Positions 9,228-17,800 of a stretch of 64,000 bases of DNA are shown piece after piece. Origin of the DNA: Rhizobium sp. L1K21 (lineage in GTDB: Bacteria > Pseudomonadota > Alphaproteobacteria > Rhizobiales > Rhizobiaceae); NCBI RefSeq assembly GCF_024055895.1, contig NZ_JAMXLE010000005.1, positions 1-64,000 on the forward strand, read 5' to 3'. Each line of letters opens with the position of its first letter. Position 1 is the first letter of the stretch. The position numbers and the translations under genes were made by a program. Under the pieces are notes generated by a model. The model worked only from the letters and a program-made list of their open reading frames with translations, made no database searches and was not told the DNA's origin.

Positions 9228-9245
9228 CTAGCGAATATTTGCTAG
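9228..9245. promoter_or_regulatory. Imperfect 18-bp palindrome
   Basis: CTAGC and GCTAG arms surround GAATATTT; 16 of 18 bases are symmetric. It overlaps the TTG that opens the GNAT-like frame. It could be an operator of a lost or short gene. Confidence 0.3.
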
Positions 9246-9574
9246 AATTCGGTCCGGTCGGCCCGAAGCTGCGAATATGGCCAGGTGGACGAACAAAGCA
9301 GAATACGGATTTTGCGGTCGCAGGTGCAATGTTACCCGATGGATGGGTCGGCGTATACGGGATGGGATGGCTGGCGGTAAGCTCAGACTGTCGCAGGTTC
9401 GGTATGGGCGCAGCATTGGTTACAGCGACGTTGAAAACGTTCCCGCCGCCGTCCTTGATCTATGTTGATACGATTGCAGATGACACATTAGACGGTAGAG
9501 CCGCGCATCATCTTTATGAGCGTTCGGGCTTCAGGCCACTTTCTGTTGTCTGGGACAGGGCGTGGAGCGTTTGA
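9239..9574 (+). pseudogene. GNAT acetyltransferase, probably N-terminally truncated
   Basis: The frame encodes 111 residues from a TTG. Residues 45-100 look like the acetyl-CoA-binding half of a GNAT N-acetyltransferase: a beta strand WLAVSS, a P-loop-like RRFGMGAALV, and the C-terminal LYERSGFRPL. The first 40 residues have no match to the usual first half of the fold and the protein is 40-60 residues shorter than normal, so I suspect a 5' deletion or recent rearrangement. No good ribosome site precedes the TTG. A small functional protein cannot be excluded. Confidence 0.5.
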
Positions 9575-9712
9575 GATATTTTCGAGAAACCTACAACGGG
9601 AGATGTTTGCCGCATCGTGGCCAGATTTCTTGTCGTGGAAATCCTGATTTTCGCGTCAAACTCCACGTGCTGATGTTCGCCTCCGACCAGGCTCTTGAAT
9701 AAGTCAACGAGA

Positions 9713-9732
9713 AGTTATATTTTCATATAACT
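9713..9732. promoter_or_regulatory. Candidate toxin-antitoxin operator
   Basis: Inverted repeat with 8-bp arms AGTTATAT and ATATAACT separated by TTTC, centred 23 bp before the antitoxin start codon. AbrB/MazE-type antitoxins autorepress by binding AT-rich palindromes in this position. Confidence 0.6.
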
Positions 9733-9745
9733 CATAGAGGGGCAT

Positions 9746-10003
9746 ATGCACACAACCAATCTTCGGAAGGTCGGCGGTTCGATCATGTTAGCCGTCCCGC
9801 CAGCGCTGCTCGACGTTTTGCACCTGACGGCTGGGGCCAAAGTCGGTCTCACTGTTGATAATGGCCGTCTCGTGATCGAACCGAGCGCACGGCCACGCTA
9901 TACGCTCGATGAGCTCTTGGCCCAATGTGACCCCTCCGCTGAGCTGACCACTGAAGAACGGGAATGGCTCGATGCGAAGCCGACCGGCGGTGAACTGCTG
10001 TAA
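9746..10003 (+). CDS. AbrB/MazE-type antitoxin
   Basis: 85-residue antitoxin of the SpoVT/AbrB DNA-binding class. The swapped-hairpin core is visible at residues 5-50 (LRKVGGSIMLAVPPALLDVL, then VGLTVDNGRLVIEP), and the acidic C-terminal tail (ELTTEEREWLDAKPTGGELL) is the part expected to wrap the toxin. It starts at an ATG preceded by AGAGGGG. Its stop codon overlaps the toxin start by one base (TAATG), the usual coupled arrangement. Confidence 0.85.
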   Translation: MHTTNLRKVGGSIMLAVPPALLDVLHLTAGAKVGLTVDNGRLVIEPSARPRYTLDELLAQCDPSAELTTEEREWLDAKPTGGELL

Positions 10004-10335
10004 TGGAGCGCGGCGATATCTATCTCGTTTCGCTCGATCCGACGTCCGGGCACGAGCAAGAAGGAACGCGAACGGTGCTTGTCGTATCGCCAGGTGCTTT
10101 CAATGGACTGACGAAAACCCCCGTGGTTCTTCCTATCACAAGCGGCGGCAACTTTGCCCGTACTGCCGGCTTCACCGTTTCGCTCATGGGAGCTGGAACT
10201 CAAACGACCGGTGTTGTTCGCTGTGATCAACCGCGTGCGCTGGATATCGGTGCACTGCGCGGGCGGAGGCTGGAGAGTGTGCCTGGCGCGATCATGGATG
10301 AGGTGCTGGCGAAGCTCTCAACGATCCTCGAATAA
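10003..10335 (+). CDS. PemK/MazF-type mRNA interferase toxin
   Basis: 110-residue endoribonuclease toxin of the PemK/MazF family. The N-terminal MERGDIYLVSLDPTSGHEQ and the following RTVLVVSP strand carry the family's RNA-binding and catalytic region, and TTGVVRCDQPRALD matches the conserved second half. It would cleave mRNA when the antitoxin is degraded. It is complete and coupled to the antitoxin by a one-base overlap. Confidence 0.88.
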   Translation: MERGDIYLVSLDPTSGHEQEGTRTVLVVSPGAFNGLTKTPVVLPITSGGNFARTAGFTVSLMGAGTQTTGVVRCDQPRALDIGALRGRRLESVPGAIMDEVLAKLSTILE

Positions 10336-10410
10336 TTGTCGCGAATTTTTCAGTTTCAGCATCCTGGCCCTGACGCAGGTTCAAACCGAACAGGGTTGAC
10401 CATACCGTCT

Positions 10411-10681
10411 TAGAGCGTCGGGCGACAATATTGAGCCATTCTGCGGCAAGGAATTTCCGTCAGGATCGAGGACTTTACCGAAGGCTGTACCCGTAGGTAC
10501 AGCGAGGTGAAGGCCGACGATGATGGCGGAAATTGGTGCCGCCCGAAGGGTTGGCCGAAACCGGCCCGCCACAGTGTCGAAGGGTTTGACTGTAGCTATG
10601 GCTACAGCCTGCACCCTTCTCCTCGTGGAACGAACCGGTTTGGGCCAACAGAATGGCTCAATATTATCGCCCGGTGCTCTA
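10411..10681. repeat. MITE-like element with 33-bp terminal inverted repeats
   Basis: The left arm (10411-10443) and right arm (10649-10681) are inverted copies that match at 30 of 33 positions; both outer ends read TAGAGC inward. The 271-bp element encodes no convincing protein and contains an internal perfect hairpin (10484-10503). TA dinucleotides form both outermost ends, as expected for elements of the IS630/Tc1 target type, but this is only suggestive. The right end supplies the TAG stop codon of the adjacent leftward gene. It is also the only stretch of more than 300 bases without a gene. Confidence 0.75.
10484..10503. repeat. Internal hairpin of the MITE-like element
   Basis: Perfect 8-bp arms GCTGTACC and GGTACAGC around CGTA. 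A second, shorter inverted repeat (CTGTAGC / GCTACAG, around 10590-10607) follows. The element RNA would be highly structured. Confidence 0.6.
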
Positions 10682-11797
10682 AATCACACCCCACGCCCGA
10701 TAGCGCCCGCGGCCCGTCAGCTCCCGCAGATTTAGCTCCTCCACCAAGCGAAGGGCGGCGCGCGGGGTCACATTGAGCGCCTTGGCGATCATGTTGGTGG
10801 AAACCATGGGGCGCGAGAGCACAAGGTCTATCAACTCTGGCAGTCTTGAGGAACTGCGCCGCCCGGCCAGCCGACGCTCCATGGTTTGGCGCGCCAGCGT
10901 CAGCTTGTCATGCTCCCGCAGCCCGATGTCTGCGGACATATCCAGCGCATTCAAAAAGGCGAGGAGCCGCCTGTCGCGGTCCCAGTTTCTGCGCTGGTCC
11001 ACTGAAATACTCTTGAGCCCCAGATTGAACGCCACCAGATGCGCGGATGTGGTCAAACCTGCCTCGCGCAGGCTGGCTGCCGCCAGCAGCCGCCCAAGCC
11101 AGCGGGCATGCTGAAAAACCTCGATCCTGTTCCAGGCATCCAGGAGAAGCACCGCACGCAAAACCGGCGGCAGCCCCTTTGTTTCCAGCACAACCGCACG
11201 CCATTCCCCCAGCCGCTCATCTTCGTCCCAGTCCGGCTCATAAATCAGCGGATCACGCGCAACCGAACCGTCAGGCACAGGAGCACCGGCCAGAAGCGCA
11301 TCGCTGCGCGTCAGAACCGCATCGAGTGCTGCAAGCTCATCGGCCAGCGGATCGGGTTCGCTTGGCGCAAACTGATCGGGTTCCGGCACGTCATTCTCAT
11401 GCACAGGTTCTGGCTTGCGTGCCTGATGAACGTCAGGTGGCTGCCCTCCTTGTCCGCGCAGGTTACGCACGCCCTCGTCAGTCAAGGGCCAGGCAACGGG
11501 CTGGGCTGCAATGCGCCGGCGAATGCGCAGAACATCGCCGGCAATCGTCAGTTCATGGGTGGGCGCACGAATGTCGGAACCGGCATCGTGGAGCACAAGA
11601 TCCTCTATATGCACCAGCTCGCCATCCACCCACATAGAGGCAACCGCATCGGCATAATGCATGCGCTCGATCCAGCCCGCCCCCGACGGCGACCGCGCCA
11701 CGCGCTCATCCAGCCGGCAAAGCCCGGCCGTCGCCCGAGCCACCGGCTCCAACAGATCCTGCACAGGAAGCTTGGCCAAATCATACCGCATATCCAA
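10679..11797 (-). CDS. RHE_PE00001-family protein (DUF1612 plus C-terminal HTH)
   Basis: 372-residue protein resembling the RHE_PE00001 family found mainly on rhizobial plasmids and accessory DNA. The N-terminal 90 residues contain an adaptor-like segment (SGAGWIERMHYADAVASMWVDGELV), the middle is acidic and low-complexity, a helical DUF1612-like region covers about 215-310, and the last 60 residues form a helix-turn-helix (RPMVSTNMIAKALNVTPRAA). The function is unknown; DNA binding is inferred from the C terminus. The stop codon lies in the terminal base pairs of the MITE-like element, so the original C terminus may have been altered by its insertion. Confidence 0.75.
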   Translation of the reverse strand: MDMRYDLAKLPVQDLLEPVARATAGLCRLDERVARSPSGAGWIERMHYADAVASMWVDGELVHIEDLVLHDAGSDIRAPTHELTIAGDVLRIRRRIAAQPVAWPLTDEGVRNLRGQGGQPPDVHQARKPEPVHENDVPEPDQFAPSEPDPLADELAALDAVLTRSDALLAGAPVPDGSVARDPLIYEPDWDEDERLGEWRAVVLETKGLPPVLRAVLLLDAWNRIEVFQHARWLGRLLAAASLREAGLTTSAHLVAFNLGLKSISVDQRRNWDRDRRLLAFLNALDMSADIGLREHDKLTLARQTMERRLAGRRSSSRLPELIDLVLSRPMVSTNMIAKALNVTPRAALRLVEELNLRELTGRGRYRAWGVI

Positions 11798-11870
11798 GGT
11801 GTATGGGCTTAACGATCCGGACGCTAGCGCGAATTTCGAGTCTGTTAGGTCTTTCTGGTCAGAGTGTTCG

Positions 11871-13445
11871 TCAGCAGCTGTTGGTGATCTTGCAAGCCAG
11901 GATCAACGTGCCTGCCCCGATGATAACCTTTCCGACTGCATTCCCGAAATCCGACGATCCCTTCGATTTCGTTTTGCGGCCTGACGACGATTTTGCGCTC
12001 CGTGTCTGCTGCGCTGCCTTCTTTGCTTCGTAATCCCGATAGGCCTGGGCAATGTAAGGCTCGGATTGGTTCTTGAGCGCGGCATATTGCGCACCGGTCA
12101 GGTAACCTGTCTCGACGATGCCGCGCGAAGTCTGCCATGCGCTGATGGCAAGACGCGAATTGCGTCCGAGCGAACCGTCTGCACCCTTCGTGTCGAAATT
12201 CAAAGCTGTCAGACGCAGTTGCAAGTCAAGCTTGTCATTCCGGCTCATGCCAATCGCCTCCTCCGTCAGCGGCGTACCGGGCGTAGTCAACACAGTGGGC
12301 TCAAGCTGTCCTGGCAATGTTCTGGCAATCTGCGCACCGGCATCGCCGACCGAACTTGAAAGCGAGGCGACCTGCGTGTTCTTCCTTTCCTGCAATTGTT
12401 TCAGGTTCAGCTCTGCAAGCGGACGGAAACGGCTGTTTGGAAAGCTCTTGATGAAGAATTCGTAGTGCTCTTCGGTATTGGCCTTGACCACCTGATCCCA
12501 GGAACTGGATTCGATTTCCCAGTCTTTATCGACACCGGCCACCGCGGGCGCGCTGGGGACCATTTCCTGATAGGTTTGCTGTGCGGTTGAGGTGCTTTCA
12601 GGCGCTAGCGAGGCAACTTCGACCTCCTCACCCAAAAACACCTCGCGTCCCAGCGACGCATTGTACCACGGACGCTGGCGCCCGCCTGTCGCCTTCACCA
12701 CATCCCCACGCACCCGCGTCAAGGCAGACTGAATGTTGACGCCGGGCTCGGCAAGGTGGCGAACGAGAGCCTGCGTGTAGGGACTGTTTTCCCCATCGCC
12801 GTCAAGCGCAACAGCTCCGGGATCGGTCGCATAGCCGATCAGCAGCCCGCCTGTCCCGTCGCCATTGGTGGTCGTCTGGATTGGCGCCAGGCCGGAATTG
12901 ACCGCGACCGAGCGCGTGGCCGGCAGCGAGGCTGCAAATGTGCGTGCCAGCGGGTTGTCGCGACAGGCATCAATGAGGATGACGCCGATTGCCGGGTCGT
13001 TGGGCAGGGCAGACACGATGTCGTCCATCTGGATGGTGCGGGTCTGCAGGTGCGCTGGCGACATGAGCTGCGCATCGACCGGGATGAGATAATTCTTCCC
13101 TTCCACCTGCATGCCGTGGCCGGCATAATAGACCAGCGCGACATCGGCATCATAGGCAGCTTCGGTGAAGCGGTCGATCAGCGACTGCATGTCATTCTTG
13201 TTGACGTCCAGCCCCTCGATGACCTCAAACCCGGCAGCCCGGATGGTGTTGGCAAACAGGTCTGCATCGCGCGGCGGGTTTGGCAGATGATTTGCAAACG
13301 CATAGGTCCCGTTGCCGATCACCAGCGCCACCCGTTTGCCGGTGGCGGCTGAAGCTTGGCCTGTTGTGCCTGCCGCCATTGTCAGGGCCAAGGCCATTGA
13401 TGTGCAAATGCGCACCATCTTGTTCAGTATGGATTGAAATTTCAC
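11871..13445 (-). CDS. Secreted caspase-like (C14) protease with peptidoglycan-binding-like C terminus
   Basis: 524 residues with a signal peptide (cut after about residue 33, QASA). Residues 37-260 form a caspase/p20-type domain: KRVALVIGNGTY opens it, the catalytic His lies in YYAGHGM (about H110) and the catalytic Cys in LIDACRDNP (about C161), so the dyad is intact. A helical linker with PNSRFRPLAELNLKQLQ follows, and residues 410-460 resemble a PGB-type peptidoglycan-binding fold. It is the last gene of a leftward operon with an OmpA-like and a DUF4384-like protein. It would act in the periplasm; its substrate is unknown. Confidence 0.85.
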   Translation of the reverse strand: MKFQSILNKMVRICTSMALALTMAAGTTGQASAATGKRVALVIGNGTYAFANHLPNPPRDADLFANTIRAAGFEVIEGLDVNKNDMQSLIDRFTEAAYDADVALVYYAGHGMQVEGKNYLIPVDAQLMSPAHLQTRTIQMDDIVSALPNDPAIGVILIDACRDNPLARTFAASLPATRSVAVNSGLAPIQTTTNGDGTGGLLIGYATDPGAVALDGDGENSPYTQALVRHLAEPGVNIQSALTRVRGDVVKATGGRQRPWYNASLGREVFLGEEVEVASLAPESTSTAQQTYQEMVPSAPAVAGVDKDWEIESSSWDQVVKANTEEHYEFFIKSFPNSRFRPLAELNLKQLQERKNTQVASLSSSVGDAGAQIARTLPGQLEPTVLTTPGTPLTEEAIGMSRNDKLDLQLRLTALNFDTKGADGSLGRNSRLAISAWQTSRGIVETGYLTGAQYAALKNQSEPYIAQAYRDYEAKKAAQQTRSAKSSSGRKTKSKGSSDFGNAVGKVIIGAGTLILACKITNSC

Positions 13446-13483
13446 GATCTTACCCCCTCTTTTTCCCCTGTTTGCTGTTCGCT

Positions 13484-14074
13484 TTAACCGCCCAGATTGA
13501 CGATCTCGACGCGCCGGTTCAGCGCCGCTGTGGGATGGTTCGGATCAGCGAGACGGGTTTCGCCGTAGCCGACAGTTTCGAAACGCGAGACGGTCAATCC
13601 GTAGTTCACGGCCAGATAGTCCCGCACAGCGTCTGCTCGACGCTTGGAAAGCTGCAGGTTGTAGCTGTCTGCCCCCACTGCATCCGTATGACCAGCAATA
13701 AGGATGCGGCTCGTCTTCAAGCCCGGATGGTTGAGCGCTGCGGCAAGCTTGTCGAGCTGCGATCGCGCGCTATAGGAAAGAACGGCGGAGCCGCTTTCAA
13801 ACTGCACTTCGAGATCGATGGCTGGCGCAGCCGCCGTCACAGTCTGCTGAACATTATTGACCGAATCTGCGCCGCGCTTGTTCACCAGCCCGTCAATGTC
13901 CACCGGCTGATGAATATCGACGCCGCGTGTCTTGAAGCTGCGCGTCAGGGGCTGCTGCCCGCCGGGCAAAAGCGACCTGACAATTTCATCGGAGGAAATG
14001 TCACCCGCCAAGGCTGGCGAAACCATCAGAAACAACGCCGGAACTGCGAATAGATAAGAGCGAAACATGTTCAA
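13484..14074 (-). CDS. OmpA-family peptidoglycan-binding protein
   Basis: 196 residues with a signal peptide (MNMFRSYLFAVPALFLMVSP, cut at ALA-G). Residues 85-196 are an OmpA C-terminal domain, with the peptidoglycan-contacting AGHTDAVG and the NLQLSKRRADAV helix, ending RRVEIV. There is no beta barrel, so it is a periplasmic or lipid-free anchor protein. It overlaps the upstream gene by ATGA and precedes the caspase-like gene by 38 bp. In this locus it could tie the pilus-like machine or its signalling proteins to the cell wall. Confidence 0.88.
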   Translation of the reverse strand: MNMFRSYLFAVPALFLMVSPALAGDISSDEIVRSLLPGGQQPLTRSFKTRGVDIHQPVDIDGLVNKRGADSVNNVQQTVTAAAPAIDLEVQFESGSAVLSYSARSQLDKLAAALNHPGLKTSRILIAGHTDAVGADSYNLQLSKRRADAVRDYLAVNYGLTVSRFETVGYGETRLADPNHPTAALNRRVEIVNLGG

Positions 14075-14697
14075 ACCTCCGGTCTGGTTTCAAAAAGCAC
14101 ATAAGCGGCGGCAATACCTGCATCGCCGCGCTGCAAGACGTTGAGAAGATCATCGGCCGTCTCCGGCGCTTCTGCGTTGAAAATGGGTGTGGGTGAAACG
14201 AGCAGCAGCGCGAGTTCTCCGCCGAATGGCGGCGAAACGAACAGGCTTCCCATCAACTGCTTGCCGTCACCGATATTCAAGACCGTACCTGCCGGTACGG
14301 GTCCGGAATCGCGACTTATGAAACGCACGCTATCGTCGGCTGAAACATAGACAATGCTCACATAGCCCTGCTCGCGCCCAGTGGAGATTTCGAAGATGAG
14401 AAAGTCGTCCTGAACGAAGTTGTGCCTACCATTTTCAGTGCGGATGGAAGCGTCTCCCCGCCTCATGCTCTCAAGCTTTTGAACAATGTCGCACTGCACC
14501 TGGCTATGCCCCGCACAACCAGCGGCCGCAGCAAATGATGACTGCAGCAACATTACGGCAAGCAACGCCAGCCATATGCCGGCGCGGCTGCTCCACCATG
14601 GCAGAACAAAGCGAGGGTGTTTTCCGGATCGGCATGTTCCCCGATGTTCAGCCCTGCCCCCGCAATTGGCCGAACGATCTCCAATCTGCAGTCCCAA
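14071..14697 (-). CDS. Secreted DUF4384-like protein
   Basis: 208 residues. After a basic N-terminal stretch a hydrophobic segment (IWLALLAVMLLQSSFAAAA, about residues 41-59) acts as signal peptide or anchor. The rest resembles DUF4384: strands YVSIVYVSADDSVRFI, then PPFGGELALLLVSPTPIF. DUF4384 domains often accompany caspase-like proteases and protein kinases. The N terminus before the hydrophobic segment is unusually long (about 36 residues), so the true start may lie further downstream. It is the first gene of the operon that continues into OmpA and caspase; its promoter region holds three TGCATATA repeats. Confidence 0.65.
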   Translation of the reverse strand: MGLQIGDRSANCGGRAEHRGTCRSGKHPRFVLPWWSSRAGIWLALLAVMLLQSSFAAAAGCAGHSQVQCDIVQKLESMRRGDASIRTENGRHNFVQDDFLIFEISTGREQGYVSIVYVSADDSVRFISRDSGPVPAGTVLNIGDGKQLMGSLFVSPPFGGELALLLVSPTPIFNAEAPETADDLLNVLQRGDAGIAAAYVLFETRPEV

Positions 14698-14725
14698 CTT
14701 CAGCCCCTTTTACAGGCAACGCAAC

Positions 14726-14779
14726 TGCATATAACTTTTGCGTGCATATAAATTATTAATCAATTAATAATTGCATATA
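14726..14779. promoter_or_regulatory. Three TGCATATA direct repeats plus AT-rich palindrome
   Basis: TGCATATA occurs at 14726-14733, 14743-14750 and 14772-14779, starts separated by 17 and 29 bp, 29-82 bp upstream of the DUF4384-like gene. Between the second and third is a palindrome with 10-bp arms AATTATTAAT / ATTAATAATT and a 2-base centre. The same heptamer forms an inverted pair in front of the pilin operon (28529-28552). Confidence 0.45.
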
Positions 14780-14858
14780 CATTTCGCTGAAATCAAGAGC
14801 TTTTGCCAAACGGTACCGAGATAGATCCAACCTTGGTAAATCCGGCGGGCTTGCGCCC

Positions 14859-17800
14859 CTACTTCTGAACGATGACAAGCCGGAAACCGAGCTTGGCATT
14901 GCGCTCTTCTTTGTTCAGGCACTGCGCATAAAGTTTCAGGTCGCCGATGCCCGTGGCCCCCACAACGACAAAACGCTCGGCACTGCCGCAGGCTTCCCGG
15001 GTCCATTCGCGATCATCGTCGGGAACGCCATAGCTCAGCTCTGCGATGCTTCGGTCTGGAACGCTTGCGAAGGAAACCGCAGCCAGACTTTGCTCCAAGG
15101 TCGGCAAGGCATAATTCAGGCCCGTCTTTTCAGACAGCCAAGCGGCATAGGCCATTGCCTCGTCTTGCGAAACGAACGCAGCATCGTCAGCGCCCTGCGG
15201 CTTCTGCGGACTGCTTTCGACCAGCGTTTTGCGCAATTCGTCACCTGCACCCGCCTCGGAGAGAAAGGTTTCGAAATCTGCGGTGGTGACCTGCTGCATC
15301 TCGATGCAGAATGGGGTCGCAGTCTGGATCGTGATTTGCTCATTGCGCGACATGGCCATTTCCGCCTTGGCATCCGAGGCGATGCGACCGGCCAGCGTGT
15401 TGCCGCCGATAGAATAGTTGCCTGCCGGAACAAGCCGTGTGCCATTAGCTGCCGTATTGTTGGGGCAAGCGAGAATGAGACCATTTTCGATATCGCTTTC
15501 CACCGCCCCCAGCGCCGTTTCAACCGTTGTCAGCACATCATGCGCCCTTGCCCATTGGCGCGTGTCGCTCATGCTTCGGGCCTCTGCCAAGCCATCTTCA
15601 ACACCTTCATAATGCGTGCTGGTGGTGCCGCCTGCCTTCTGGATGGCTAGAATGCGCTCAGGCAGTGCGTCAATCCGCGAGAGCACTTCAGCTTTCAGGT
15701 CGCGCGTCTGATCAAGCGCAGAGGAGAGCCTTTTTCCTAGTGTTTCGAAGGCATTCAAACGGCTGAGTGTTCCGTCTTGCGGCATGCCTGCCGGCTGTTC
15801 CAGTGCATTGCGGGTTTCGGCCAGCAGCGGATCGTCTTCCGGCCAAAGCGCGCGCGCTTCCTCAAGGCCGCTCGCCAGCTTGCCGCGCCAATCTGCCACC
15901 GCCTTGGCATTTTCTGCCTGCTCGGCCTGAATGCCGGCAAAGGCATCAACCGATTCCTGCAGGTGTTTGCCAGCCTCGGGATAGTTCTTTCCCGCAATTG
16001 CATCCTCAGCCGCCTGAAGCTTGCCGGCACCGTTTTGGAAGGCCAATGTATCTTGACCACCGGCGCGGCTTGCTGCATCGCGGTCGCGCATGGCCTTTTC
16101 CCTCAGAGCCATCGTCTTTGCGACAAACTCCGTAACGTCTCCTTTCCAGGCCTTGGCAGCGTTCTGGAGCTCCGAGATGACAGGTTTGAGATCACCCACC
16201 GGTCTTTTCTGCAATGCGGCTGAAGCACGCTCCAGCGCTGTCGTAACCGGCTGCAGCGAAGCAAGCTCCAGTGTCCAGCGACCATTTTCCTCGGCAAAGG
16301 CGCTGGCATCGCGGTCAACAGCCCCGACGGCCTCAGCAGCCTGATTGATCGTCTCACCCAATTTGCGCAACACCGCGTCCAGCTGCGCTACGCCCCTTTG
16401 CGCGAGACTGGCAGCACTTTCAATCTTGCCCGCCTCAAAGGCCTTTTGTGCCTCCGCCTCGCCAGCCGTCGCCTTCTGCAGGGTCGGATCGTTTTCCGGC
16501 AGGGCAGCGCGTGCCTCAGCCAAACGCTGGGAAAAGGCGTCCAGACTTGCCTTTGCGGACGCCCGCAAGGCATCCAGCGCCTTTTCAAAGGCTGCATATT
16601 TGTCGCCACATTCGCGGTAAGCTGCCTCTGCGCGGTCCAGCGAGAGGCTTGAGAGCCTCTCCTGATCGGCGGCGCAGGCGTCTTCGAGTTCGCTCCATTG
16701 TGTTCCAAGCGGACTTTGCGAACTGAGTAGACCCGCCGTGTTCGCAACATTCTCGTGAATCTTCTCAAACTCTGTGCGGCGGCGCTGCATCTTTTGAAAT
16801 TTCGCCGGAAGCTCTTTTTCCAGAGCGATAATGCCCGTGCGGGCCGCGTCAGCCTTTTCGACCACCATATCGAACCGGCCCGCCTTGTGGAGCTCGCTCA
16901 ATTGAGAAGCCTCCGACTGTGCCTCAGCGAGTTCCGGTCGTCTTTCGCCGACAAGCTTGGCAAGGGCCGTAAGCCTTTCTTTCACATCGCTAGCCTGAGC
17001 CCCTGCGTTTTCGCCCAAGCTTTCAAAAGAGGCCGAAAGGCTGTCATATCCGCCGCTGAGGCGGGCAAATTGCGTTGTCGCCAATGGCCAGTCAAGGCTT
17101 TCCAGTGCTTCATTGGCACTGGTTTCCGCCGCCTTCAGAGCAGATGCCTGCTGTCGTAAGCCGTGTTCCTCGCCGAGCTTTTCAATGGCGCCAAACAGCG
17201 GACCGGATGCCTTTTCATCATAATCCGCCTTCGCCTTCTTCGCCGCATCGATCACCGCGTTCAGCGCGGCAGCGGCAGCATCGGCCTCAGCATGCAGATC
17301 AACGAAACCGGCCAGAACCTCATCCGCATTGCTTCTGGACGGCGGATAGTGGCTGCGGGCAGCGTTATAGTTCGCAACGAGGGTCTTGAAATTGCCGACG
17401 ATTTCGCCGTCATCAGGCAGTTTGGCCGTATTTTTGCGTCCATCGGCAATGATGGCTTCGATCCTCTTCGCATGCGCGTCGATGGTATCGAGAACCTCCT
17501 GCGGCGGGCCTTTGAAGACAGAGATGGCAACAAAAAGGACAAGGCTCACAGCTGCCGCCGCGCCGATCATGGTGAGCCGACGCTTGTTCCAGCGCGGTGG
17601 CTCCTCAACAATAACGCCATCGGACGTATCGTTGAAAAACACGCCATTGTGGAGGATGATCTTATGCTCTTCCCATGCTTTATCCAGCGCTTCGGCAGCA
17701 CTCTGCGCATCAGGAAAACGCTTGGCGCGCTCGGTCATTGCCTGCTTCAGCCACGTTTCCAGAGCTGCCGTAAACTGCTTGTTCTTCTGCGACGGCAGAA

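Noticed and set aside
10381-10776. Short open frames across the MITE-like element
   Set aside because: They cross inverted-repeat arms and lack ribosome sites; the repeat explains the region.
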